From Kibdelosporangium sp. MJ126-NF4 (lineage in GTDB: Bacteria; Actinomycetota; Actinomycetes; Mycobacteriales; Pseudonocardiaceae), in NCBI RefSeq assembly GCF_000826545.1, contig NZ_CDME01000002.1, positions 186,001-250,000 on the forward strand: a DNA stretch of 64,000 nt, in the 5' to 3' direction. The notes beneath the pieces were generated by a model. That model saw nothing but the letters and a program-made list of their open reading frames with translations. It was not told where the DNA came from and did not search any database. The translations under genes were made by a program, and so were the position numbers. Positions within the stretch are counted from its first letter, which is position 1. Each line of letters begins with the position of its first letter. Below, piece by piece: positions 1 to 14,000 of the stretch.

Positions 1-2004
1 CCGTTAGGGCAGGGCGAGCGGCTGTACCGGACCGGTGACCGGGTCCGCCGGGTGGCCTCCGGTGCGATCGAGTTCCTCGGCCGCACCGACGACCAGGTCA
101 AGATCCGCGGGTTCCGGGTGGAACCGGGCGAGATCGAGTCCGTGCTGCTGCGGCACGCTGATGTGGCGCAAGCGGTCGTGGTCGCGCGCACCGACGCGCC
201 GAGCGGTGTGTACCTCGCCGGATACGTTGTGCTGTCCGGTGACACCGAACCGGACATGCGTGCGCACGTGGCCGCCGAGCTACCGGAGCACATGGTGCCG
301 TCGGTGTTCATGGTGCTCGACGCGCTGCCGCTGTCCCCGTCGGGCAAGGTCGAACGCCGGTCGCTGCCCGCACCGCGCCCGGCCGACACCGGCAGCGGTC
401 GTGCTCCGGCGAACGACGTCGAGCGCACCCTGGCCACCCTGTTCGCGGAGGTGCTGAACCTCGATTCGGTGGCTGTGGACATGTCGTTCTTCGAGTTGGG
501 TGGCGACAGCATCGTGTCCATCCGGCTGGTTCGCCGGGCTCGGCAAGCCGGTCTGCGGATCACGCCGAGGGACGTGTTCGCCCATCGCACGGTCGAAAAA
601 CTCGCGGCCGTCACGCAGGTGGACGCGAAGCCCGAGGCCGACACCACCGGGTCCGGCCGGGTGGAGCCGACACCGATCATGCGATCCTTCGCCGCACGTG
701 GCCCGTGGGGCGACAGGCACCGCATGTCGATTGTCCTCAACGGACCTTCTCCCGTGGACCCCGAACGGCTGGAACGCGCGGTCCAGGCGATTCTGGATCG
801 GCACGACTCGCTGCGGGCACACGTGCGCGAGGGCGCGTTGGAATTCCGGGACACAGCGCTGGCCACGTCGGTCATCCGCCGCGCTGACAGCCAGGATGTC
901 AGTGCGGAACTGGAGAGGGCGGCCCGGGAACTGTCCCTTACGGACGGTGTCGTGCTGAAGGTCGTCTGGTTCGAGTCCCAGGTGCTCGTGGTCGCGCACC
1001 ACCTGGTCGTCGACGGCGTGTCCTGGCGGGTGTTCGTCGAGGACCTCGCCGACGCGTACGCGGGCCGCGAGCTGGCACCGGTGCCCACGTCGTTCCGCCG
1101 TTGGGCGAAAGGACTGGCGGACAACGCCTCCGGCCGATCCACCGAGCTGGAGATCTGGCGAGCACTGCTCGACGGGCCGGGCGCCGTGCTCGGTCGACGC
1201 GCGATGGATCCGCGACGCGACACGTGGGCCACCGTGCGAACCCACACGGTCCGAGTCGAACCCGACGTCACCGACGCCGTGCTCACGACCGTCCCGGCGG
1301 CGTTCTTCGCCGGTATCGACGACATCCTGCTGGCCGCGCTCAGCGTGGCCGTGCGTGAACCCGTGCTCGTCCTGCTGGAGCGACACGGCCGGGAGCAGTC
1401 GGCGGTACCCGGTGCGGATCTGTCCCGAACGATGGGCTGGTTCACCAGCCAGCACCCGGTCCGGCTGGACGCCTCCGGGCTCGATGCCGACGACGCACTG
1501 GCCGGTGGCCCGGCCGCGGGCGCGGCGGTCAGGAAAGTCAAGGAACACCTGCGTTCGCTGCCGGACAACGGCATCGGCTTCGGAGTCCTGCGCCACCTGC
1601 ATCCGGAATCCGCGGCGCGGCTGGCCGTCCTGCCGGAACCGCAGCTCGGCTTCAACTACCTCGGCCGATTCGACGCGGCAGGCGGCGACTGGGCCGTGGC
1701 GGCGGGCGGACTGAGCGCCGCGTACGACGACGACATGGCATTGCCCGCCGGGCTGGTGGTCAACGCCATCACCGAGGACACCCCGGACGGGCCTGTCCTG
1801 ACAGCGCACTGGATGTACGCCTCCGAAGTGTTCGACCACGCCACGGTGAGTTCCCTGGCTGGGCGGTGGGTGGCCGCGCTGCGTGGGTTGGCGCGGCACG
1901 CCCACGGACCGGGGGCAGGCGGACGCACGCCCTCGGACGTCTCACTGGTGTCGGTGAACCAGCGACAGCTGGATGCCCTCGAGGCGAAGTGGAAGCGCGG
2001 ATGA
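1..2004 (+). CDS. NRPS, 3' end (A-T-E), partial
   Basis: The reading frame is open from the first base and the gene starts upstream. The visible part begins late in an adenylation domain (LYRTGD, then the hinge and core motif [20 protein letters not shown]), so the substrate pocket lies outside the window. A carrier domain follows, with FFELGGDSI and the pantetheine serine at bases 508-510. A full epimerization domain then carries [11 protein letters not shown] near 997-1029 and [11 protein letters not shown]. The module therefore delivers a D-configured residue to the next protein, which begins with a DCL-type condensation domain. The E domain is about five residues shorter than the others here, before its ERHGRE motif. 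The stop overlaps the next start as ATGA. NRPS identity is certain. The residue it loads cannot be read. Confidence 0.95.
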   Translation, partial: PLGQGERLYRTGDRVRRVASGAIEFLGRTDDQVKIRGFRVEPGEIESVLLRHADVAQAVVVARTDAPSGVYLAGYVVLSGDTEPDMRAHVAAELPEHMVPSVFMVLDALPLSPSGKVERRSLPAPRPADTGSGRAPANDVERTLATLFAEVLNLDSVAVDMSFFELGGDSIVSIRLVRRARQAGLRITPRDVFAHRTVEKLAAVTQVDAKPEADTTGSGRVEPTPIMRSFAARGPWGDRHRMSIVLNGPSPVDPERLERAVQAILDRHDSLRAHVREGALEFRDTALATSVIRRADSQDVSAELERAARELSLTDGVVLKVVWFESQVLVVAHHLVVDGVSWRVFVEDLADAYAGRELAPVPTSFRRWAKGLADNASGRSTELEIWRALLDGPGAVLGRRAMDPRRDTWATVRTHTVRVEPDVTDAVLTTVPAAFFAGIDDILLAALSVAVREPVLVLLERHGREQSAVPGADLSRTMGWFTSQHPVRLDASGLDADDALAGGPAAGAAVRKVKEHLRSLPDNGIGFGVLRHLHPESAARLAVLPEPQLGFNYLGRFDAAGGDWAVAAGGLSAAYDDDMALPAGLVVNAITEDTPDGPVLTAHWMYASEVFDHATVSSLAGRWVAALRGLARHAHGPGAGGRTPSDVSLVSVNQRQLDALEAKWKRG

Positions 2005-5000
2005 GCGAGATCGAGGACATCCTTCCGCTGTCCCCGCTGCAGGAAGGGATGCTGTTCCACGCCGTGCTCGACGAGGACGGCACGGACGTCTACATCGCCC
2101 AACTGGTCCTGGATCTCACCGGGCCGCTCGACCTCGCCCGGCTGCGGCGCGCGGTCCAGGCGTTGGTGGCCCGGCATTCCGCGCTGCGCAGCTGTTTCGT
2201 GCGGGACGTCGGCGACCCGATCCAGGTCGTGCTGCGCGACCCCGAGGTGCCGTGGACCGTGGTCGACGTCACCGGCACCGACCACGCCGACGAGCTGGTC
2301 GAGGCCGACCGGACCACACGGTTCGACCTCGACCAGCCGCCGTTGCTGCGCGCGATGGTGCTGAAGTTCCAGGACGGAACACACCGCGTCGTGCTGACCA
2401 ACCACCACCTCGTCGTGGACGGCTGGTCCACGCCGCTGCTCATGCGTGACCTGTTCACGCTCTACGCGGGGGAGGACCTGCCACCGGTCCGCCCGTACAG
2501 TGACCACCTGACCTGGTTGTCCACACAGGACCGTTCCGCGTCGCTGGACGCGTGGCGGGCCGCGCTCGGCGATGTCACCGAGTCCACAGTGCTGGTCCCC
2601 GATGCACAGGACACCGGAGCCGTGCTTCCGGCGGAGCTGGTCGAGGAGCTTCCAGCGGACCTCACCGAGGCGCTGACCGGGCTCGCTCGCTCGACCGGCG
2701 TCACGCTCAACACAGTCGTCCAGGCTGCGTGGGGTGTCCTCGCCGCTCGGCTGACCGGCCGTGACGACGTGATCTTCGGTGCGACCGTGTCCGGTCGCCC
2801 GGTGGACCTGCCGGGTGTCGAGTCCATGGTGGGCCTGTTCATCAACACGATCCCGGTGCGCCTGCGGACCAGGCCCGCCGACACGGTCACCGCGCTGCTG
2901 GAGCGTCTGCAGGTGGAGCAGGCCGACCTGCTCGACCACCAGTATGTCGGGCTGGCCGAGGTCCAGCGCGCACTGGGCACAGGCACGGGAGAGCTGTTCG
3001 ACAGCCTGGTCGTGTTCGAGTCGTTCCCGTTCGACCACAACGCGATCGACACCGCACTGGCGGCCTGCGGGCTGCGGGCCACGGCGGTGTCCCGGCCGAT
3101 CTCGACGCACTACCCGTTGACGCTGATGGTGATGCCGTCGAACGGGACGTTCGAGTTCACGCTGAAATACCGGCCGGACGTGATCAGCGCGGCACACGCG
3201 CGGGACCTGCTGGCGCGGCTGCGCGGCGTGCTCGCCGAGATGGCGGCCGACCCGGAATCCCGGATCGCCGCCGTGGGCCGTGTGCCGATTGCCCCACGGC
3301 CAGGGCTTCCGGGCCCGGAACTGCCGGACAACACCGTGATCGAGCTGTTCGAGGCGCAAGTCGCGCGCACGCCCGACGCGGTCGCCGTCGAGTTCGGCGC
3401 CCAGATGCTGACCTACAGCGAACTGGACGCCCGAGCGGAATCCCTGGCCGCGCGACTGGCCGAACTGGGCGCCGGACCGGACCGGCTCGTCGCGATCATG
3501 CTGCCGCGCTCGACCGACCTCGTCATCTCGGCGTTGGCCGCGCTCAAGGCGGGCGCGGGATACGTGCCACTGGATCCGTCCTATCCGGCCGAACGGATCC
3601 GGTTCACGCTCGCGGACGCCGTGCCTTTCGCCGTGATCACGGACTCCGGCCAGGACTGGGGTGTCCCGGTGGTCCGGCCCGGCGAAGCAGGTCTCGGCGA
3701 GCCGAGAAGGGCACGCCAAGGCGATACCGCGTACGTCATCTACACCTCGGGATCGACGGGCATGCCCAAGGGCGTGGTGGTGTCGCACCGGGCCGTGGTC
3801 GCGTTGATGACCGCGGCGCAGCGACTGTTCGACTTCGGCTCGGACGACGTGTGGACGATGTTCCATTCGTTCGCGTTCGACTTCTCCGTCTGGGAGATGT
3901 GGGGGCCGCTGCTGTACGGCGGCCGTCTTGTCGTGGTGCCCCATGACGTGTCCCGGTCGCCTGAGGACTTCGCCGACCTGCTGGTGAGCCGGGGCGTGAC
4001 GGTGCTCAACCAGACGCCGTCCGCGTTCTACCAGCTCCCACGCCGTGAGTTTCCGCTGCGTACTGTGATTTTCGGTGGCGAGGCGCTGGACGCGTCCAGG
4101 CTGACGGCGTGGCAGGGCGGTCCACGGCTGGTCAACATGTACGGGATCACCGAGACCACGGTCCACGTCACCCACCACGACCTGGCCGACGGCCCGGGAA
4201 TCGGTCGTGGCCTGCCGGGGCTGACCGTGCACGTGCTGGACAGCGGCCTGCGGCCGGTGCCGGACGGGGTCGTCGGGGAGATGTACGTCAGCGGCCCGCA
4301 GCTGGCCAGGGGCTATCTGGGGAAAGCGGCGCTCACGGCGACTCGGTTCGTGGCGGATCCCTGGGGTGCGCCGGGTGCACGGCTCTACCGCAGCGGCGAC
4401 CTCGCCCGCTGGACCGACGGCACGCTGGAGTACGTGGGTCGCGCTGACGACCAGGTCAAGATCCGTGGCTTCCGGATCGAGCTCGGCGAGATCGAAGCGG
4501 CGATCGCCGCGGCTCCCGGCGTGACCGGTTGCGCTGTGGTCGCCAGGGAATCCCGCCTGGTGGCCTATGTGACCGGACCGCTCGACGGCCTGCGCGAGTA
4601 CCTCAGTGCGGTCCTTCCCGCGCACATGGTCCCTTCGGTGCTCGTGCCGATCGCCGCGATCCCGTTGACCGGCAACGGGAAACTGGACCGGCGTGCGCTG
4701 CCGGAACCCGAGGTCGAGTCGACCGGCCGTGCGCCGAGTACCGAGACCGAGTGTGTGCTCGCGGACTTGTTCGGGCAGCTGCTCGGCCGTGCCTCGGTCG
4801 GCGCCGACGAGTCGTTCTTCGAACTCGGCGGGGACAGCATCATCGCCATCCAGCTTGTCGGCCGCGCACGTGCCGCCGGGTTGACGCTGTCACCGCGTCA
4901 GATCTTCCAGCTGCGTACGGTCGCCGAGCTGGCCGCGGTCGCGGACCAGGCGTTGGCCGAGCCGGAGCCCGCGGACGTGCCGGACAGCGTCGGCCCAGAC

Positions 5001-8000
5001 AGCGTTGGCACAGTCCCGTTGACACCGATCATGCGGACGTTCCTGGCACGCGGCGGGCCGTTCGAACGGTTCTCCCAGGCCGTGGTCGTGCCCGTGCCGT
5101 CCGTTCTGGCCAGGCAGCAGGTGGTCGACGGCTTGCAGAAGCTGCTGGACCACCACGACATGCTCCGCGCCCGGATGCCCGGCCACGACCTGGAGGTCCG
5201 GCCGGTCGGTGCCGTCGACGCGAACAACCTTGTGCATCGGGTCAGCGAGCCCTATGACGAGGACGTGCTGCGCCGCGAACACGCGGCGGCGGTCGCCCGA
5301 CTGGACCGAGCCGCGGGCGTGCTGGTCCAGCTGACCTGGTTCGATGGCCTGCTTCTGCTGACGTGCCACCACATCGCGACCGACGGCTACTCGTGCACGA
5401 TCCTCGCCGAGGACCTCGCGACTGCTGTCACCGGCGGGCAGCTGCCGCCCGTCCACACGTCGTTCCGGGCGTGGGCGGAGCGGCTGCGGACCGTCGACCG
5501 CGCCCACGAACTCGCGCTGTGGCAGGACATTCTCGCCGGGCCTGATCCCGTGCTGGGAACACGCAGGATCGACTACGCCACGGACACTCGCGACACCGTG
5601 GTGGAGGTGGTCGCGTCGCTGCCCGCCGAGACCACCGACAAGGTCCTCACGACAGTGCCCGCGGCCTTCCGGACCGGCCCCAGCGAGGTCCTGCTCGCCA
5701 CGTTCGGGCAGGCCGTCGCCGCGTGGCGTGGCATCTCGTCGGTCCTGGTCACGGTCGAGGCCCACGGCCGCGAGCAGCAGATCATCCCCGGCGCGGACCT
5801 GTCCAGGACCGTCGGCTGGTTCACGACCCAGTACCCGGTCAGGCTGCCGGGCACGGGTTGCGTCAAAGAGGTCAAGGAGCGTCTGCACTCGCTACCCGAC
5901 CGCGGTATCGGCTACGGACTCCAGCGGGAGCTCGACGAGTGTCCCGAGCCGCAGATCCTGTTCAACTACATGGGCCGCGCGGAGAGCTCCGGACCTGGTT
6001 TCGGCGGTGTCCTTCCCGCCGCCGACGCGGCACTGCCCGCGGCGGCAGCGCTGGCGGTGAACGCGGTGGCGGATGACACCGGCCTGCGCGTGCAGTTGCG
6101 CTACCCAGCGGCGCTGTTCACCGCGGACGACATCACCAGGCTGGCCGAGCTGTGGACGACCGCGCTCACCGACCTCGCGGCCCAGCGCGACCCCGGCGGT
6201 CTGACCCCCTCCGACCTGCCGCTGATCACCGCCACCCAACGGGAAATCGAAAACTGGGAATCCCGGTATCCGACGGTCGCCGATGTGCTGCCGCTGACAC
6301 CGCTGCAGGAAGGCCTGTTGTTCCACGCGCGGTTCGACACCGACGCAGTGGACTTCTACTCGGTCCAGCTCGTGATCACGGTGACCGGCCCGTTGGACGT
6401 GGCCCGACTGCGAAAAGCAGCCACGGCGCTCGTCGAGCGGCATCCCGCGCTGCGCACAGCCTTCGACGACAGCCCGGTGCAGGTCGTTCTGTCCGAAGTA
6501 GAACCACGGTTGACCGTGATCGACCTCGACGGCACCGAGTCCTTGGCCGAGTTCCTGGAGCGCGACCGCAAGGCCAGGTTCGACCTCTCCGCGCCGCCGC
6601 TGCTGCGGCTGACCTTGATCCGGCTGGGGGAAGGCGACCATCGGCTCGTGGTCACCAACCACCACCTCATCCTGGACGGCTGGTCGACGCCGTACGTCGT
6701 CCGTGACCTGTTCGCGCTGTACGAGGCGACCGCGGTGCCCGAGCCGCCGCGTCCGTACCGTGACTTCGTCGGATGGCTCGCGCGGCAGGATCGTGCCGCG
6801 TCGTTGGAGGCGTGGCGTGATGTTCTCGACGGTGTCGAGGAACCGACGTTTGTTGCTCCTCGCTCCGACGGCGCGGGTTCGCCGTCGGACACCATTGTGG
6901 ACGTCATCCCCGCCGAGCTCACCGCGGCACTGTCCCGGACCGCCCGGGAATGCGGCGTCACACTGAACACGCTGCTGAACGCCGCCTGGGGGCTGGTGCT
7001 CGGCCAGCAGACCGGACGCACCGATGTCGTGTTCGGCACGACGGTGTCCGGGCGTCCGACGGATCTCGCCGGTGTCGAATCCATGGTCGGCCTGTTCATC
7101 AACACGGTTCCCGTGCGCGTGCGCTGGACACCGACCGACACCGTGACCACCTTGCTGACACGCCTGCACGACGCGCACACAGCCGTACTGGACCACCAGT
7201 ACCTGGGGCTGAGCGACATCCAGTACGTCACACCCGTGACCGGCCCGTTGTTCGACACCCTGATGGTGCTCGAAAGCTTCCCACTGGACACAAGCGGCCT
7301 GCTGCACGGCAGCGACGGCCTGCGGGCGGACGTCGGCTGGTCACGCGGCCACACGCACTACCCGTTGGACCTCACGCTGATGCCCGACGGCGACCTGCTG
7401 CGGATCAAGCTGGAGTACCACACCGACTTGTTCGACCGCGTGTCGACCGAGCGGCTGCTGGCCCGTGTACTCACCACGTTGGCCGCGATCACGGACCACC
7501 CGACGGCACTCGTGTCCACCATCGACACGGTCGGCGACACGGACCGCGCACTGCTCGCCAGTTGGAACTCGCCAACCACGCTCGTGGACAGCACGATCGT
7601 CGACCTGTTCGCCGGACGAGCCGCGCTGATACCGGACGCGGCGGCCGTGTCCTGCGGCGACACCACGATGTCGTTCGCCGAACTGGACAACCAGTCCACT
7701 CGTCTCGCCGGACATCTGGCGTCGCTGGGCGTCGGCCCGGACATCGCCGTCGGAGTGGTCCTGCCGCGCTCGGTCGACCTCGTCGTGGCGCTGGTGGCGG
7801 TGTGGAAGGCCGGGGGAGTGGCGGTGCCGATGGACCCGGCGTATCCCGCGGAACGGCTGGCGATGGTCCTCACGGACGCCGCGCCTGTCCTGTGCATCGC
7901 CGCCGCCGACGACGTGCCCGGCTATGACGGCCCGGTGGTCTCCGACGCCCCCGAGAGGTGGACCGGAGTCGCACCGCTGGCTCGGGTGGTGCCGGACTCG

Positions 8001-11000
8001 GCCGCGTACATGATCTTCACGTCCGGTTCGACGGGACGGCCGAAAGGCGTCGTCGCCACCCACCGGGGCGTGGTGAACCTGGCCGAGGCACATCGGACCG
8101 CGGTGATCGAACCCCTGGCAGCCGGGCGGCAGTTGACGGTGCTGAACGTGTTGTCGTTCGCCTTCGACGGCGCGTTCGACCCGCTGGTGTGGATGCTGGC
8201 CGGGCACGAGATGCACGTCCTGCCCGCCGACATGATGGGCGATCCGCAGGCCATTGTGGACTACGTACGGCAGCACGATGTCGACTACGTCGACGTGCCG
8301 CCGTCCCTGCTGGAACTCCTGATCGCCGACGGCTTGCTGGACACCGGGCTGAGCGCGGTCACGGTCGGCGCGGAAGCCGTGGGGGCACGGTTGTGGGACC
8401 AGGTCGGCGACCGTCTCATCGGGTTCAACATGTACGGCCCCACGGAAAACACAGTCACCGCGACCTGGACCCGGATCGAACCCGGGGCGGCCCCGCACAT
8501 CGGCACGCCGCTGGCCAACACCCAGGCCTACGTCCTGGACAGCATGCTCAGACTGGTCCCACCCGGCGTTCCCGGCGAGCTCTACCTGGCGGGTGCCAGC
8601 CTGGCCCGCGGCTACCACGGTCGGCCCGGTGAGACCGCGTCGCGGTTCGTGGCCAACCCGTTCGGGCCGGGCGGTCGGCTGTATCGGACCGGTGACCTGG
8701 TTCGCTGGACCGCACGTGGCACGATCGAGTTCCTCGGCCGGAGCGACGAGCAGGTCAAGATCCGCGGCTACCGGGTCGAACCGGCCGAAGTCGAAGCCGT
8801 CCTCAGTGGACTTCCCGGCGTGACGCAGGCGGTCGTCGTGGCCCGGCGCGGCCAGCTCGTCGGGTACGTGACCGGATCGCCGGTGGACCCGCGCACCGCG
8901 TTGTCCCGGCTGCTGCCGGACGCGTTGGTGCCGTCCACGATCGTGACCATGGACAAGTTCCCGTTGCTGCCCAACGGGAAGATCGACCGCCGCGGCCTGC
9001 CGGATCCCGAAGTGCGGACGTCGTCGCGTGGCCCGGCCACCGCGACCGAGCACCTGCTCAGCGCGTTGTTCGCCGAAGTGCTCGACCGTGATCACATCGG
9101 CGTGGACGACTCGTTCTTCGCGCTCGGCGGCCACTCCCTGCTCGCGGCGCGCCTGATTTCCCGTGTGCGTGGCGAGATCGGTGGTGGCCAGTCGATCCGG
9201 GCGATCTTCGACCACCCCACTGTCGCTCAGCTCGCGGCACATCTCGACAGCACCACGTCCAGCCCGTCGTTGGCCCTCGTGAAGCGACAGCGACCCGAAC
9301 GCGTGCCGCTGTCCGCCGCGCAGCAACGACTGTGGTTCCTGGAGCGACTCAACGGGCCGTCGGCCACGTACAACCTGCCGTTCGCGGCCAGGCTGACCGG
9401 GCCACTGGACATCGACGCTCTGCGTGCGGCGGTCAACGACGTCGTCGAGCGCCACGAAAGCCTGCGCACGGTCTTCCCGGACACCGACGGCACACCCCGC
9501 CAACAGGTCCTCGAGAACGTCCATGTCCCGTTCACCGACAATCTCACCGGCTCCGAGCCGTTCGCACTGGAGTCCGAGATCCCTCTGCGGGTCAACGTGG
9601 TCCGCCGCGCGCCGGACGAACACGACCTGCTGCTGGTCCTGCATCACATCGCCGGTGACGAATGGTCGACGGGGCCACTGCTGCGCGACCTGTCGACCGC
9701 TTACACCGCGCGCAAGGCGGGGACCGCGCCGCGATGGGAACCGCTACCGGTCCAGTACGCGGACTACACGCTGTGGCACCGTGATCTGCTCGGTGAGGAC
9801 AAGGACCCGTCCAGCCTGATCGCCCGGCAGTCGCGGCACTGGTCGACCGCGTTGGCGGATATGCCGGACGCCATCGCACTGCCCGTCGACCGGCCTCGCC
9901 CTGCCGTACCCCGTGCTGGTGGCGGCCGGGTCCGCACGACCATCCCCGCGAAGGCGACGGCCACCCTGCGTGCGCTGCTGGCCGACACCGGCGCCAGCGA
10001 GCTGATGCTGGTCCACACCGCGACCGCCGCGCTGCTGCACAAACTGGGCGCAGGCACGGACATCCCGCTGGGCGCTCTGGTCGCGGGCCGACCGGATCGG
10101 GCATTGCACGACCTGGTCGGGTTCTTCGTCAACACCGTCGTCCTGCGGGTGGACCTGTCCGGCGACCCGACTCTGCGCGACGTGCTCGACCGGGTACGGC
10201 GAGTCGCGCTGGGCGCGTACGCGAACGCCGACGTGCCGTTCGAGCGGATCGTCGAGGAAGTCAACCCGATCCGCGTGGCAGGCAGGCACCCGCTGTTCCA
10301 GACCTTGGTGGACTTCTGGACTCCCGCCACCGCGCCGACGGGACTCGACGGCCTGCGGACCACGGCACTGGAGACCGACGACATCCCGGACGCCAAGTTC
10401 GACCTCGCGCTGACCTTCACCGCCGCCGGTGAGAGCCTGGCCGTGTCGGCGGAGTACGACGCCGACCTGTTCGACTCCACGACGGTCGAGACCATACTGG
10501 TCCGGCTGGTGCGGGTGTTCCAGGCGATGGCCGACGACCCCGGCCAGCCACTGTCTCATGTGGAGCTCCTGGACCATCGGGAACGTCAGGCGCTTGTCCG
10601 GGACTGGCAGGGACCGGCGATCGACCACGGCCAGACGATCCCTGACCTGTTGGCCACGCGAGTCACGAACGAACCGGCAGTGTCCTGCGGTGACGTGACG
10701 ATGACGTTCGCCGAACTCGACCGGGCGTCAACCCGGCTGGCCGCTCATCTCGCGTCGCTCGGCGTCGGACTCGAGACAGCGGTGGGTGTCGTACTGCCGC
10801 GCTCGGTGGACCTGATCGTGGCGATGCTGGCGGTGTGGAAGGCCGGGGGAGTGCTGGTCCCGGTCGACCCGTCCTACCCGGCTGACCGCGTCGCCCTTGT
10901 CCTGTCCGACGCCGCGCCGGTCGTCTGCGTCGCCAACGACAGCGTGCCGGGTTACGACGGCCCACTGGTCGGCCACGACCCGGCCACATGGACCGGATCC

Positions 11001-14000
11001 GCGCCGCTCGCCCAGGTCGTGCCGGACTCGGCCGCGTACATGGTGTTCACCTCCGGCTCCACCGGACGGCCCAAGGGCGTCGTGGTCACGCACCGAGGCG
11101 TGGTCAACCTGGCCGTGGCGAATCGCGTTGCCCTGATCGAACCAGTGGCCCATGGCCGACGGCTGAAGGCGTTGAACGTGTCGTCGTTCGCCTTCGACGC
11201 CGCGTTCGACCCGCTGGTGTGGATGCTCGCCGGGCACGAGATGCACATCCTGCCGGACGAGCGCATGGGCGACCCGACAGCCATCGTCGACTACGTCCAG
11301 CGGTACGGCATCGACTGCATCGACGCCGCGCCGTCGCTGATGGAACTGCTCGTCGCCGACGGTTTGCTGGAGACCGGTCTGAGCGTGGCCACCGTCGGCT
11401 CGGAAGCCGTCGGCACAAGGCTGTGGGACGAACTCGGCGACCGCGTCACCGGCCTGAACATGTACGGCCCCACCGAATGCACGGTCGACGCCACCTGGAC
11501 AACAATCGAGCCGGGTGTGCCGCCGCACATCGGCACACCACTCGCCAACACGCGCGTATACGTCCTTGATTCGGCGCTGCGCCTGGTGCCGCCGGGCGTC
11601 CCGGGCGAGCTGTATGTGGCCGGACCAGGTGTGGCTCGTGGTTACGCGGGACGTCCGGGAGAAACGGCCGCACGGTTCGTCGCTGACCCGTTCGGCTCCG
11701 GCGGTCGGCTGTATCGGACCGGTGACCTGGTTCGCTGGACCGCACACGGCACGATCGAGTTCCTCGGCCGGAGCGACGAGCAGGTCAAGATCCGCGGCTA
11801 CCGGGTCGAACCAGCCGAGATCGAGGCCGTGCTCGGCGAGCAACCCGGTGTGCGACAGGCGGTCGTGGTCGCACGGGACAACGTCCTCGTCGGCTACGTC
11901 GTCGGCGACGTCGACCCGGACACCGTGCGCGCCTCGCTGGCGCGGACACTGCCGGATCACCTTGTGCCGTCGGTGTTGCTGGTGGTGGACGCGTTCCCGC
12001 TGCTGCCCAACGGAAAACTGGACCGGCGGCGCCTGCCGAAACCCGAACTCGGCTCAGCGGGCCGTGAGCCGGGTACCACGACGGAACACCAACTCTGCCG
12101 GTTGTTCGCTGATCTGCTCGGGCTGGACCGCGTCGGCGTGGACGACTCGTTCTTCGACGTGGGCGGGCATTCGCTGCTCGCCGCCAGGCTGGTGTCCCGG
12201 ATTCGCGCGGAACTCGGCGCGGACCTGTCGATCCGCACGGTGTTCGAGGCGCCGACGGTCGCCGAGTTGGCCAAGCGTGCCGACACAGCGGGCAGGGCCG
12301 CACGGCCTGCGTTGGTCGCCCGGCCGAGGCCGGAGCGCGTGCCCTTGTCACCGGCCCAGCTGCGGTTGTGGTTCCTGTACCGCCTCGACGGTCCGTCCGG
12401 GCTGTACAGCGTCCCCTTCGCGATCCGGTTGAACGGACCACTCGACACGTCAGCGTTGCGCACCGCGCTGCACGACGTGGTCGCCAGGCACGAGACCTTG
12501 CGCACAGTGTTCCCGGAGGACGCCGGGACGCCCCACCAACTGATCCTGAACGCCCCCAAGGTCCCGGTGACGGTCGGCGACACCACTGAGGACGACCTCC
12601 TCGACGAGGTGCGGACTGTCGTGGGCGAACCGTTCGACCTGGCGACGCAGATCCCGGTCCGGATGGCCCTTTTCCGCCTCGGCGAGCACGACCACGCGCT
12701 CGTACTCGTCATCCACCACATCGCGGGCGACCAGTGGTCCACCGAGCCGCTGCTCAACGACCTCGCCACGGCCTACGCCGCCAGAACCCGCGACACCGCG
12801 CCCGACTGGCCACCGCTGCCCGTCCATTACGCGGACTACACGCTGTGGCAGGCCGAACTGCTCGGCGACGCGACAGATCCGGAAAGCCTGCTGGCCCGCC
12901 AACTCGCCTACTGGAAACGCGCCCTCGCGGACCTGCCGGAAGCCATCTCCCTCCCGACGGACCACCCGCGAACCGGCAATGCGGGCAAGCACGGCGGATC
13001 CGTCACGTTCACCGTTCCCGCCGACGTGGTGCGGGGACTGCGTGCGCTCGGCCGAGACCGCCGGGCAACAGACTTCATGGTGGTGCAGTGTGCCGTCGCC
13101 GCGTTGCTGCACAAGCTGGGCGCGGGCGACGACATCCCGTTGGGCGCGCTTGTCGCCGGTCGGTCCGACGACGCGGTCAACGACCTCGTCGGGTTCTTCG
13201 TCAACACGGTGGTGCTGCGCACGGACCTGACCGGCAACCCGACCTTCCGGGAACTCCTCGACAGGACACGGGACACCGCGCTGGGCGCGTTCGCCAACGC
13301 CGACGCCCCGTTCGACAGAGTGGTCGACGCGGTCAACCCACAGCGAGCAGTCGGCCGACACCCGCTGTTTCAGACCACGGTCGACTACCGCAACGACGAC
13401 GGGGCCGGATCCGGTCTGGAAGGCGTGTCCACCAGGCCGATCAGCGGCGAGGTGGACACAGGGGCGAAGTTCGACCTCGCGTTCGGCTTCGTCCCGCTGC
13501 CGGACGGCACCCTGGACGGCTCACTCGACTACGACGCCACACTGTTCGACCGGTCCGGCGCCGAGAAACTGGTGGCCAGGCTGGCGCAGGTGCTCGCCAC
13601 TGCGGCTGGCGTCCCGGACACGACCATGGCCCAGGTGGACATTCTCGATCCGGCCGAACGCCTTCAGTTGATCAAGGGCTGGAACGACACCGCCACACCG
13701 GTTCCCGAGGTCACGCTGCCAGGTTTGTTCGCCGAACAGGTGGCCCGGACGCCGGACGCGGTCGCGGTGGTCTGCGGGGACGAGGAACTCACCTTCGCCG
13801 AACTCGACCGCCGGGCCGAGAACGTCGCGGCGGCACTGGCTACGCGAGGGATCACGCGCGAGGACATCGTCGGTGTCCACCTGGACCGATCGATCGAACT
13901 CGTGGTGGCGCTGCTGGGAATCCACCGCGTAGGTGCGGCATTCGTGCCGTTGGAGCCGTCCTGGCCCGCTGCGCGGATCGCGGACATCCACCGCACCGCC

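Noticed and set aside
1656..4625. Very long antisense open frame (989 codons) opposite the NRPS genes, and similar frames at 7341-9647 and 5892-7307 on the minus strand
   Set aside because: High-GC third-position bias opens antisense frames. The peptides are Arg/His/Gly-rich without any domain, while the plus strand encodes unmistakable NRPS domains.
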